Origin: QAMX01 sp964448855 | GTDB taxonomy: Bacteria > Bacillota > Clostridia > Oscillospirales > QAMX01 | Length of the DNA stretch: 64,000 bases | Assembly: GCA_964448855.1 (NCBI GenBank) | Contig: CAYUXI010000001.1 | Span: 124,001-188,000, forward strand | Direction of reading: 5' to 3' | Shown here: positions 56,817 through 64,000 of the stretch, in pieces | Position numbering within the stretch: the stretch's first letter is position 1 | Layout of the letters: every line of letters begins with the position of its first letter | Notes under the pieces: generated by a model | Seen by the model: the letters and a program-made list of their open reading frames with translations, nothing else | Database searches by the model: none | Told to the model about the DNA's origin: nothing | Translations under genes and position numbers: made by a program

Positions 56817-58409
56817 TCAGCTGATGGATTGCAGGATGGCACACGCGGTTTTGATGCCGTCAACTGCGGCGCTCATGATTCCTCCGGCATAACCGGCGCC
56901 TTCTCCGCACGGGTACAGTCCGGCGATTCCGTTGGCGGCCAGATCCTTCCCCCTGCAGATGCGGACGGGAGAGGAAGTTCGGGTTTCCGGCGCTGTCAAA
57001 ACAGCGTCGCGGTCTGCAAAGAAACGGTGCTGCTGTGCAAAGCGCTGCAGCGATGTCCGCAGCAGGTCAGAGCCGCCTGCGGGCAGAAATTCGTCAATGG
57101 AGCACAGCTGCACCCCTAACGGATAGGTGGGATGGACGTGCCCCAGCTTTTTCGACGGCCGACCCTGTAAAAAGTCTCCAACAAGCTGTGCGGGTGCCGT
57201 GTAATCGCGGCCGCCGAGCGCATAGGCGCGGCGTTCAAGCTGTTGAGCCAGGCGAACACCGCCCAGAGGATCATCGCCGAACATGGATGCATCCAGAGAG
57301 ACAGCGAGTGCGGAGTTGCCGTTGACCCCGTTTCGAGCGTGATAGCTCATGCCGTTGGTGACGACCGTTCCGGCTTCGCTGGAAGATGCGGTCACATAGC
57401 CGCCGGGACACATACAGAAGGAAAAGCAGCCACGATTGGCTTCACGGTGCGACACCGAATAAGCTGCCGCGCCCAAACGGGGATCGCCAGCGTACCGGCC
57501 AAACATGGATTGGTCAATTTCGGATTGCAGATGCTCAATGCGAACGCCAACGGCAAAGCTCTTGGCGACGACGTCAAAACCGCGCTGCAGCAGCATTTCG
57601 AACGTATCCCGTGCGCTGTGCCCGGTCGCTAAAACGACCTGTTCCGCCGGGAATACGCCCTGATTGGTTTTGACCGCTGTCAGGCGCTGATTGTGAATTT
57701 GAACGTCCTGTACGCAGGTATGGAAATGCACTTCCCCACCGGCGGCGCAGATTTCCGCGCGCAGCGACTGCACAACGTTTTTGAGCAGATCGGTTCCGAC
57801 GTGCGGATGTGCGTGGCACAGGATTTCCTTGGGTGCGCCATGCTGAACAAATTCTTGCAGAACAATGTCACAGAGCGGATCGTGAATCCGCGTGGTTAAT
57901 TTGCCATCCGAATAGGCACCAGCGCCGCCCTCACCGAACTGGATATTGGAGGCGGTGTCTAAAATCCGCTCCGAATGAAAGCGATGAACCGAGTGATCGC
58001 GTTCGCTCAGCGGCGCACCGCGCTCCAGCACAATGGGGCGCAGCCCTGCCCTGGCCAGAACCAGAGCGGAAAAAATACCGGCAGGGCCAAACCCCACAAC
58101 AACCGGGCGAGGTGTATGAGCCGGGATGGTGTACGATTGCAGAAGATCAGACAGCACAATCGGCGTTCGCTGGCGAACGTCCTTGTCCCGCAGCTTCTCG
58201 GCGAGAGCCGTTTCATCGAGGCCGTTTGCGGACAGCTCCACGCTGTATACCATCCGAATGGTTCCGCGACGGGCGTCGATGGATTTGCGATAAATATGGG
58301 CTTCTGTCAGGTCGGCCAGAGAGAAACCACAGGTGTCGGCTGCAAGCCGGATGGCATCGTTTTCGTCCGCTTCCAGCGGCAAGGGAATGCCGGATACAAT
58401 CAGGCTCAA
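56817..58409 (-). CDS. FAD-dependent dehydrogenase (COG2509 type)
   Basis: 530 residues from a TTG at 58409 with AGAGGA seven bases before; the N-terminus up to ~95 is a small alpha/beta domain. The FAD-binding loop PVVVGFGPAGIFSALVLARAG is followed by NIQFGEGGAGAYSDGKLTTR, FVQHGAPKEILCHAHPHVGTDLL, FSFCMCPGGYVTASSSEAG and YPCGEGAGYAGGIMSAAVDG at the C-terminus. This class is widespread in Firmicutes and usually of unknown substrate. It is the third gene of cdaA-cdaR-dehydrogenase (37 bp after cdaR), where glmM is more usual. Confidence 0.9.
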   Translation of the reverse strand: MSLIVSGIPLPLEADENDAIRLAADTCGFSLADLTEAHIYRKSIDARRGTIRMVYSVELSANGLDETALAEKLRDKDVRQRTPIVLSDLLQSYTIPAHTPRPVVVGFGPAGIFSALVLARAGLRPIVLERGAPLSERDHSVHRFHSERILDTASNIQFGEGGAGAYSDGKLTTRIHDPLCDIVLQEFVQHGAPKEILCHAHPHVGTDLLKNVVQSLRAEICAAGGEVHFHTCVQDVQIHNQRLTAVKTNQGVFPAEQVVLATGHSARDTFEMLLQRGFDVVAKSFAVGVRIEHLQSEIDQSMFGRYAGDPRLGAAAYSVSHREANRGCFSFCMCPGGYVTASSSEAGTVVTNGMSYHARNGVNGNSALAVSLDASMFGDDPLGGVRLAQQLERRAYALGGRDYTAPAQLVGDFLQGRPSKKLGHVHPTYPLGVQLCSIDEFLPAGGSDLLRTSLQRFAQQHRFFADRDAVLTAPETRTSSPVRICRGKDLAANGIAGLYPCGEGAGYAGGIMSAAVDGIKTACAILQSIS

Positions 58410-58446
58410 ATTTGTTTCCTCTTTTCTATGGGCTGAACGTCAGACG

Positions 58447-59700
58447 TCAATTCGTCGAAAGGGACGTGGGCTTCGACGAAACATTGATTTTGACCGTGAA
58501 TTCGTTTTCGACGAGCGTCGCATTCACAGGCTGCAGGAACGTCACATCAACCGGTACGGACAGCAGTCCTTCGGATGTGATTTCAATATCCTGCAGATAG
58601 ATGGCCGCGGAAAAGTCACTGGCGGAGATTCGATCCAGCAGAGCTGCGTTGCCGCGCAGACGAACGGTAATGCTTTTGTCGATCAATTCGATCTGATACG
58701 CATGATCTGCGCCGTAAATCTGGATATTGGACAGGACAAAGGGCTTGACCGTGATATCCTGGACGGAAATCATGACGGTCGCTGAGCTGCGATCACTCAA
58801 GCAGCTGATACCAGACGGCAGGACAAAATCTTTTTCCCGTGTGATACCGTCCCCAATCCCCTCGAGATCGATCATCCCGAGTGACAGATACTCGATTTCT
58901 TCTATGGCGGAGCGCTCGCCAACGACGGTGATTTTGGAAGGCGTGATGACCGTTTCGACTTCCTCTTCGGTTAGACCGCCACCGGCATTGAGCGTAATCC
59001 GCAACGGCAGCTCCTTGACCATGTGAATCGGGACGTAGGCCGAGATATTCTTCGTCATCAATTGAGAATACGACAGTACAACGGTTTCCCCAACGCTGTT
59101 GACCAGCTGAATCGGAACCTGAACGGTGGAGCTGTCCGTAATTCCATCCAGAGGAACCGATACAATGGCATGGGAAATCGACGAGATTTCGACGGTGGGG
59201 CCACGCACCGTCACAGTTTGCTGCGACAATTCAATATCGCCGATGCGCAGGTTTTCTTCGAGCTGTCCGGTCGTATCGGTCAGGATTTCAAATTGCCGCT
59301 CCGTGATTTTATCGACGCGAACGGTCGCGATCAATTCCGAGCGATTGACCACTGTAATCTCGCTGTCGGGCGTATTCACCGTACAAAGAATTCGATTTTC
59401 TCCATCTCCGGAGATCTGCGAAACATCGCAAATCAGCTCAATATCCGATTTTTTCAAACTCAACACGGCATTGCGTTTGCCGCGCAGACGGACATCCATG
59501 GTCATATCGGTATCCGATAAAATGGAATAATTCATCCGATCATACAATTCCGTCACGCCATTGAGCGTCACTTTGACGTCGGAAAACGAAATCTCGATAT
59601 CCGGGTTAATAATCGACATGACAATAAACCAGAAGAGAATCGCAGCGATCAAAACCAACAGCTTATTGAAAATCCGATATTTTTTTAGCCATGCAACCAT
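58447..59700 (-). CDS. cdaR: CdaA regulatory protein (YbbR repeats)
   Basis: 417 residues. One N-terminal membrane helix (KLLVLIAAILFWFIVMSII, ~12-30) is followed by extracytoplasmic YbbR repeats. Several repeats show the 'vtlrG...l..i..sdI...vdls.v' pattern (for example VRLRGKRNAVLSLKKSDIELICDVSQI and VRLRGNAALLDRISASDFSAAIYLQDI). It modulates the diadenylate cyclase CdaA. It starts 24 bp after cdaA. Confidence 0.93.
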   Translation of the reverse strand: MVAWLKKYRIFNKLLVLIAAILFWFIVMSIINPDIEISFSDVKVTLNGVTELYDRMNYSILSDTDMTMDVRLRGKRNAVLSLKKSDIELICDVSQISGDGENRILCTVNTPDSEITVVNRSELIATVRVDKITERQFEILTDTTGQLEENLRIGDIELSQQTVTVRGPTVEISSISHAIVSVPLDGITDSSTVQVPIQLVNSVGETVVLSYSQLMTKNISAYVPIHMVKELPLRITLNAGGGLTEEEVETVITPSKITVVGERSAIEEIEYLSLGMIDLEGIGDGITREKDFVLPSGISCLSDRSSATVMISVQDITVKPFVLSNIQIYGADHAYQIELIDKSITVRLRGNAALLDRISASDFSAAIYLQDIEITSEGLLSVPVDVTFLQPVNATLVENEFTVKINVSSKPTSLSTN

Positions 59701-59724
59701 ATGCTTGTTGTGCTCCCTTCTGAA

Positions 59725-60585
59725 TTAGTTGGATTCCGGCGTTTTTCGATTCTTCCAGAATTTGAACTTGCGGAGCTTATCTTCTTTCTCCGGATCTTTA
59801 ATGAGCTCGTTGTGCAAAATAGTGGTCAAAGTCGAGGCCGAGAGATGCCGCTTCAGAAGACCGCCGGACGCAATGGAGACCGAACCGGTTTCTTCCGAAA
59901 CAATCAGAACGAGGGCATCGCTGGCTTCACTGATGCCGACTCCGGCCCGATGTCTTGTCCCAAGCTCGTTGCTCAGGTTTTTGTTGGAGGATAACGGCAG
60001 AAAGCAACCGGCGGCGGCAATGCGGTTGTTGCGCACGATGACGGCACCATCGTGAAGGGGTGCTTTATTGAAGAAGATGTTTTTCAGCAATTCACTGGTG
60101 ATATCCGCATCAATAATCGTCCCGGTTTTCATGATTTCGCCGAGCTTTGTTTCGCGCTCAATGACGATCAATGCGCCGGTCTTTGTCTTGGACATATAGG
60201 TGCAGGTTTCAACCAGCTGAGAGATTGCGCGCAGCGTTTCCGTGTTGGGCTGAGTCCGCTCCGAGGTAAAGAGGGATGGAAGGCGGCTGCGCCCGACCGA
60301 GTCCAGCATTCGCCGCAGCTCCGGCTGAAAGAGAATGATCAGTGCAATGATACCGATCTGAAAGGTCGCTGTCAGCAGGTAGTATATGACGTTCAGCTGC
60401 AGCCAGCCGCAAATCTGGTAGACGATCAGAATGACGCCAATGCCTTTCAGAACCTGACCGGCACTCGTGTCTTTCAACAGCTGAATCAGCTTGTAAATAA
60501 TAAATGCGACCAGCAGAATATCCAGCACATCCTGCCAGCGCAACCATGCAATCGAGTTTTTGATGAAGGTCAAAATCTGTTCCAT
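59725..60585 (-). CDS. cdaA: Diadenylate cyclase CdaA
   Basis: 286 residues. Three N-terminal membrane helices (~15-85) precede the DAC domain, which carries the catalytic NKAPLHDGAVIVRNNRI (DGA) and GTRHRAGVGISEASDAL (RHR) motifs. It makes the second messenger c-di-AMP. It has a probable extended -10 promoter at 60683-60688. The order is cdaA-cdaR with no glmM. Confidence 0.96.
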   Translation of the reverse strand: MEQILTFIKNSIAWLRWQDVLDILLVAFIIYKLIQLLKDTSAGQVLKGIGVILIVYQICGWLQLNVIYYLLTATFQIGIIALIILFQPELRRMLDSVGRSRLPSLFTSERTQPNTETLRAISQLVETCTYMSKTKTGALIVIERETKLGEIMKTGTIIDADITSELLKNIFFNKAPLHDGAVIVRNNRIAAAGCFLPLSSNKNLSNELGTRHRAGVGISEASDALVLIVSEETGSVSIASGGLLKRHLSASTLTTILHNELIKDPEKEDKLRKFKFWKNRKTPESN

Positions 60586-60682
60586 AAGCTGTCCGTCCTT
60601 TTACAGTAGGTCTTCAAACGCACGAATGGGAAATCCGGGCAGGCAAAACGCAGTCACTTGAAGGTGGATTCCCTTCCATATC

Positions 60683-60688
60683 ATTATA
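60683..60688 (-). promoter_or_regulatory. Extended -10 promoter for cdaA
   Basis: Minus strand TGTGGTATAAT (TATAAT at 60688-60683), about 98 bases upstream of cdaA; no clear -35. Confidence 0.5.
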
Positions 60689-60744
60689 CCACAAACCACT
60701 TGTCATTGCGATGTTTTTTTGGTAAACAAACAAAAATGCAAGAA

Positions 60745-60774
60745 AAAAACCGTCCGAAAAAAATTCGGGCGGTT
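60745..60774 (-). terminator. Terminator of the spoIIIA operon
   Basis: AACCGCCCGAA / TTCGGACGGTT (one mismatch) followed by TTTTTTTC on the minus strand, after spoIIIAH. Confidence 0.8.
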
Positions 60775-60793
60775 CCAACAGATCGGGCTTGCC

Positions 60794-61375
60794 TCAACTG
60801 ACACGGGCTTCAATAATCCGAATGTTCTGCACATCAACGGTTGTTTCGCTGACGGCGATATCCTTGATGCGGATGGCATCTTCGCTTTGCAGTCCACCTT
60901 CAACGGGTGCTACGACAATGCTCAAGCTGTCATCATTTAGGAAAACGGCGCAATCTGCGTAGCCTTTTGCCAATACGAGCGATTCAATTCGCGCTTCTGT
61001 GACGGCGGTATTTGCAAGGCGGGAAATGCTGGCGACAGCCACCTCTTTGGATTCCAGGCTGACGCTTTCATCGGAGGTGGTGGTTTCCAGTACGCCGATG
61101 GCTTCGTCGCGAGCCTGTTGCCGTGTGACGCGGAGCTGTGCGAAATATTCCTGAATATTGCTGCTGACGGATGAGTCGTCATCGGGTGTCGGGTCGCCGA
61201 CGACCTCACTGAGCTGGCCTAACAGTCTGGCCTCGTCGCTGACAATTTCATCCGGCTCGCCGGATACGGACTGGCTGTCATCCAGACCGCGCTGATAGCT
61301 CCAGTTCAGATACACGGCCATACAGACAAGCAACGCAACAACGGCGGAGACAGCGGTTCTTTTCTTGAACTTCAT
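60794..61375 (-). CDS. spoIIIAH: Stage III sporulation protein AH
   Basis: The start at 61375 (MKFKKRTAVSAVVALLVC) gives 193 residues. One N-terminal membrane helix (~7-25) is followed by a linker, and the C-terminal YscJ/FliF-like ring-building domain from ~85 (IQEYFAQLRVTRQQARDEAIGVLE, then AVTEARIESLVLAKGYADCAVFLNDD). In the mother cell it joins SpoIIQ across the intermembrane space. It is the last spoIIIA gene here. Confidence 0.92.
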   Translation of the reverse strand: MKFKKRTAVSAVVALLVCMAVYLNWSYQRGLDDSQSVSGEPDEIVSDEARLLGQLSEVVGDPTPDDDSSVSSNIQEYFAQLRVTRQQARDEAIGVLETTTSDESVSLESKEVAVASISRLANTAVTEARIESLVLAKGYADCAVFLNDDSLSIVVAPVEGGLQSEDAIRIKDIAVSETTVDVQNIRIIEARVS

Positions 61376-61449
61376 GTTTGATCCTTTCCTTTCCATATTG
61401 TTATTAGAGCTTATGAGAAGATGCGGCGGTCTATGCTGCTTTTTTGATC

Positions 61450-61971
61450 TTATTTTCCGGGAAGGACACTGATTCGATCGGTCGTCAGCCCGGTAATGGC
61501 AGAAACTGCACGGATGAGCATGAGCTCCACACTGGATTTGTTGGCACCGGAGGAGACCACAATCGCGCCTGAGAAACAGGGATAAATCTGTTTCTCTTCG
61601 ATGCCCTCGCCGGTCTGCGTCCGTGTGACAACGGTTCGGTCGCTGCTCTGGACGGTTTGTTCACCGTCTGTCCGCAGGCTGATGTTGTCGTTGGTGGCGT
61701 AGACCGTCTCCGTTCCGTTCTTCAGCGACAGCATGACGCGGACATGACCGGCGCCGCGAATATCCGAAAGGATGGCCTCGAGCTGCGCTTCGAATGCCTC
61801 CAGAGAGAAGACCTCATCCTCCTTTGCTTCAATCACAGGCGCTTTTTCCTGGGATCCGGTCGGTAGAAGCAACAAAATGATTCCGACGATTCCAATCAGA
61901 AGAATCCAGCGATTTTTCCGCAGGAATTCCATTCCCTTTTCCCGATCTCTGAGCAGCGTTTTCAAAGTCAT
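61450..61971 (-). CDS. spoIIIAG: Stage III sporulation protein AG
   Basis: The start at 61971 (MTLKTLLRDREKGMEFLRKN) has AAAGGAG upstream; 173 residues. A membrane helix (WILLIGIVGIILLLLP) follows a short N-terminal tail. Then the ring domain: FEAQLEAILSDIRGAGHVRVMLSLKNG (the AGxVxVmlt motif) and IVVSSGANKSSVELMLIRAVSAITGL (family GAxxxxVxxxiixaV). It builds the SpoIIIA ring of the channel between mother cell and forespore. Confidence 0.93.
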   Translation of the reverse strand: MTLKTLLRDREKGMEFLRKNRWILLIGIVGIILLLLPTGSQEKAPVIEAKEDEVFSLEAFEAQLEAILSDIRGAGHVRVMLSLKNGTETVYATNDNISLRTDGEQTVQSSDRTVVTRTQTGEGIEEKQIYPCFSGAIVVSSGANKSSVELMLIRAVSAITGLTTDRISVLPGK

Positions 61972-61994
61972 TGGATGGCTCCTTTCTGATTGCA

Positions 61995-62474
61995 TCAACG
62001 CATGGATTGACGTTCTGCGGGTATCCCGGTCTGTTCTTCGATCAGGCGTTCAATCGTTTCCTGCTCGGCCGGTGTCAATTCGGACTGCGGACGGACAATG
62101 GCCGAATGAAAGATGCGGGTGCCCGATCCATCTTCCGCTGTCTTCAGCGTAATCGATACAAAAATCCCATCGGCTTTCAGACATTCGCGGAGAAACTCTT
62201 CTGTTTCGCGGATGGCCATCTCTTCGGCTGCCGAAGCGGAACGGGAACTGACTTCCGAAATATTCGCAGAAACCTGGCCTTCAAAGTCCTCCAGGAGCTT
62301 TGATGTCGAAAAGGCTCCGGATGTGCGAACAGGCGACAAAATCAGGAGAATCATGATTAGTCCGCTTGCCAGCTGAAACGTTTTCCTGCCCTTTTCAGGA
62401 ATCAGCGTCTGCAAAAGTGCCATCAGCAGTCCGGCGGCGGCCATGCCGGTGAACCATGCGCCGAGTTTCTGCAT
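61995..62474 (-). CDS. spoIIIAF: Stage III sporulation protein AF
   Basis: 159 residues. Two N-terminal hydrophobic segments, then the paired 'EKGRKTFQLASGLIMILLILSP' and C-terminal soluble region with EMAIRETEEFLRECLKADGIFV. The SpoIIIAF pattern is a short protein between AE and AG. Gaps are 26 bp to AE and 23 bp to AG. Confidence 0.88.
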   Translation of the reverse strand: MQKLGAWFTGMAAAGLLMALLQTLIPEKGRKTFQLASGLIMILLILSPVRTSGAFSTSKLLEDFEGQVSANISEVSSRSASAAEEMAIRETEEFLRECLKADGIFVSITLKTAEDGSGTRIFHSAIVRPQSELTPAEQETIERLIEEQTGIPAERQSMR

Positions 62475-62500
62475 CCAATCGCCTCCTTTTTGTCGGTCAC

Positions 62501-63604
62501 CTAAATACCTGCGCTCTTCATACAGAGAATGACGCTGATCAAAATGGCGACGACGGCTCCGGCCGCCATTGCAAACGCCATGCTGACCGCATCGGCCACT
62601 GCGTCGATGGCCTCCCGACCCGGATGCTCCGGCATATTTTGCGCCACTGCAGCCGCTGCACGCAGCGAGAGATAGGAAATTCCGGTCGATAAGAGTGGGA
62701 AAACGGCACAGCTCAGCAGAGCGATCAGGCCAAAGGTGCCCAATACGTTGCGGATGACAGCGGCACCCGCGAATACGGATTCGGTCGCTTCGCTGATGCT
62801 ACCGCCGACGATGGGAATTCCGATCGACAAAGCGGTCTTGGCCGTTTTCTTGGCCAGCGTATCGGCAGCGGAGCCAATCAGCCCGCTCACCGATAAATAC
62901 CCCAGATACAGCGTTAGAGATACGCGAATCAGCATTCCGGACGTGTTCCGGAGAAAGGCGCTGAATCGGGTGAAAAAGCTGTTTTGGGAAAGAATGCCAA
63001 CTGCGCGAAGCGTCAACGTCGCATAGGTCAAGGGCAAAAAGATTTTGACAAAGACCGTGATCATCAAATTTGCAAAAATCACCGCCGCGCTCTGCTTGGC
63101 CAGTGCGGCTCCGCCGTTTCCGGCGGCTGTTCCGGCCGCTGTCATCGCCGGCAACAAAGCGCTGGCGAAGACGCGCAGATTTTCCAACAGCTCCGTCACC
63201 TGTCCGAGTGCAGAGTGGACTCTTTGAGCGCCGACCAGTATAATCGAGGCGACTGCGGCGGTGTGGACAGCATGGCTTCCGATCATGCTTCTGGCTCCGA
63301 TGAATGCAGTGGCCAGTGAAGAAATCAGGCTGATGGCCAGGAGGCCGGCAGACATACGGAGCTCCTCCTGAACGATCTTTCCGGCAGTCTGCGAGACGTT
63401 TTCCGATAGCGCCTGAAGGCCTTTGTTCAACTGATAGCCTGTTTCACCTTTTGCAGTCCGGACAAGCTCCGCCTGTTCCTCGGGCAGACTGGCATACAGT
63501 GCATCGGTTTCGGCTTCACCTGAAAACGCAATGCATGGCACAATGACGAGCGGAAGCATCAGCAAAAACAAACACACAGGCTTTCTGATTGTATGGAGCA
63601 TCAT
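62501..63604 (-). CDS. spoIIIAE: Stage III sporulation protein AE
   Basis: Starts at 63604 or 63601 (tandem ATGs after GGGGGAG); 367 residues. A signal-like N-terminus is followed by a lumenal segment (ETGYQLNKGLQAL) and then six to seven membrane helices typical of the polytopic AE subunit, which carries the family's RMSAGLLAISLI-like and GISYLSLRAAAAVAQNMPE segments. It is the membrane core of the forespore feeding-tube complex. Confidence 0.92.
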   Translation of the reverse strand: MMLHTIRKPVCLFLLMLPLVIVPCIAFSGEAETDALYASLPEEQAELVRTAKGETGYQLNKGLQALSENVSQTAGKIVQEELRMSAGLLAISLISSLATAFIGARSMIGSHAVHTAAVASIILVGAQRVHSALGQVTELLENLRVFASALLPAMTAAGTAAGNGGAALAKQSAAVIFANLMITVFVKIFLPLTYATLTLRAVGILSQNSFFTRFSAFLRNTSGMLIRVSLTLYLGYLSVSGLIGSAADTLAKKTAKTALSIGIPIVGGSISEATESVFAGAAVIRNVLGTFGLIALLSCAVFPLLSTGISYLSLRAAAAVAQNMPEHPGREAIDAVADAVSMAFAMAAGAVVAILISVILCMKSAGI

Positions 63605-63629
63605 GGACTCCCCCACTTCTCTGGTGTTG

Positions 63630-64000
63630 TCAAAAGCACAGCAGCGATAGAATTTCTGTCAACAGCGGCAGCGCCTGGACAAGGCTGAGCGTCCCGCCGA
63701 GCAGCTCCAGCTGCATGGCCAACGTTCCTTCGCCGCAGTCCCGACAGGTCTGTGCGCCAAACCCGGTCATCAGCGTGATGCCGAGAATGCGAAACAGGAT
63801 AAAAATGGTGTTGCTGACGCCGGCAAACAACGATGCGTGTTCACGCAAATAGTCGGTTAGAACGGAAATGCCGGATATGGCGGCAACGGCCACCATGACA
63901 GAAACGGCCAGGGTCAGTAAAAAACCATACGATGGCTCTGCTTTTTTGATGAGGACCGCGCAAAGCAGTGCGGCCAAAACAAACGACGTCCAACGGATTG
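63630..64000 (-). CDS. spoIIIAD: Stage III sporulation protein AD, C-terminal part (5' end outside the window)
   Basis: The frame is open to the window edge; the first visible residues are IRWTSFVLAALLCAVLIKKAEPSYG, close to the usual AD start, so only a few residues are missing. Three or four membrane helices and the conserved FAGVSNTIFILFRILGITLMTGFGAQTCRDCGE. It lies 25 bp before spoIIIAE, keeping the spoIIIA order. It is a small membrane subunit of the same channel. Confidence 0.9.
   Translation of the reverse strand, partial: IRWTSFVLAALLCAVLIKKAEPSYGFLLTLAVSVMVAVAAISGISVLTDYLREHASLFAGVSNTIFILFRILGITLMTGFGAQTCRDCGEGTLAMQLELLGGTLSLVQALPLLTEILSLLCF

Overview
The window looks like a chromosomal segment of an anaerobic, endospore-forming member of the Clostridia (Bacillota). 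The evidence is a spoIIIAD-AH run at the right edge, a SpoIID-type lytic enzyme, DivIVA/SepF division proteins, the clostridial order miaB-mutS-mutL-miaA-hfq, pyruvate:ferredoxin and indolepyruvate:ferredoxin oxidoreductases, and vegetative promoters of the TTGACA-17-TATAAT type. Base composition looks even and moderately GC-rich. I see no insertion sequence, prophage, CRISPR array or rRNA. There is one tRNA gene.

Layout. 1-2.1 kb: start of a membrane-fusion/efflux adaptor (cut by the window edge), a small Cys-rich ORF, and a TPP-riboswitch-controlled thiT plus HAD phosphatase unit. 2.1-14.3 kb: one long minus-strand block, miaB-mutS-mutL-miaA-hfq, then an HlyD-like adaptor, then sepF-yggT-divIVA-lspA-rluD with its own promoter (tRNA modification, mismatch repair, RNA chaperone, division/polarity, lipoprotein maturation). 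14.5-19.3 kb: an orphan HAAS-like membrane protein, a YpmS-like protein, mtaB, an HPr-like protein without the phosphorylatable His, and a D,D-carboxypeptidase. 19.3-29 kb: prmA, a Nudix hydrolase and lysA; an AGCS symporter; NAD synthetase; tRNA-Ala; then asd-dapA-dapB for the aspartate/diaminopimelate pathway. 29-37.5 kb: SpoIID-like protein and queA, the large PFOR gene, and an archaeal-type phosphoglycerate mutase.

37.7-46.4 kb is the most distinctive metabolic unit: Na+:solute symporter, phenylacetate-CoA ligase, iorA, iorB, second phenylacetate-CoA ligase, ACT protein and a PLP enzyme, all on one strand. It is headed by a leader of about 230 nt with two tandem micro-ORFs and an intrinsic-terminator-like hairpin ending in seven U. 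The genes suggest conversion of aromatic 2-oxo acids to aryl-acetyl-CoA and aryl-acetates with ferredoxin reduction. The leader looks like an undescribed attenuator, possibly sensing aromatic amino acids.

46.6-55.4 kb is a sugar region. A minus-strand L-rhamnose operon (aldolase, kinase, isomerase) ends with an Anabaena-sensory-rhodopsin-transducer-like protein and a small four-helix membrane protein. Divergent to it are a ROK sugar kinase and a GH38 alpha-mannosidase. 55.4-64 kb: an unrecognised small protein, a histidine phosphatase, an FAD dehydrogenase in an operon with cdaA-cdaR (c-di-AMP synthesis), and the spoIIIA genes.

Most genes are ordinary housekeeping genes. The best leads for something new are the leader of the aryl-acid operon, the transducer-like protein with a membrane partner in the rhamnose operon, and the His-less HPr.
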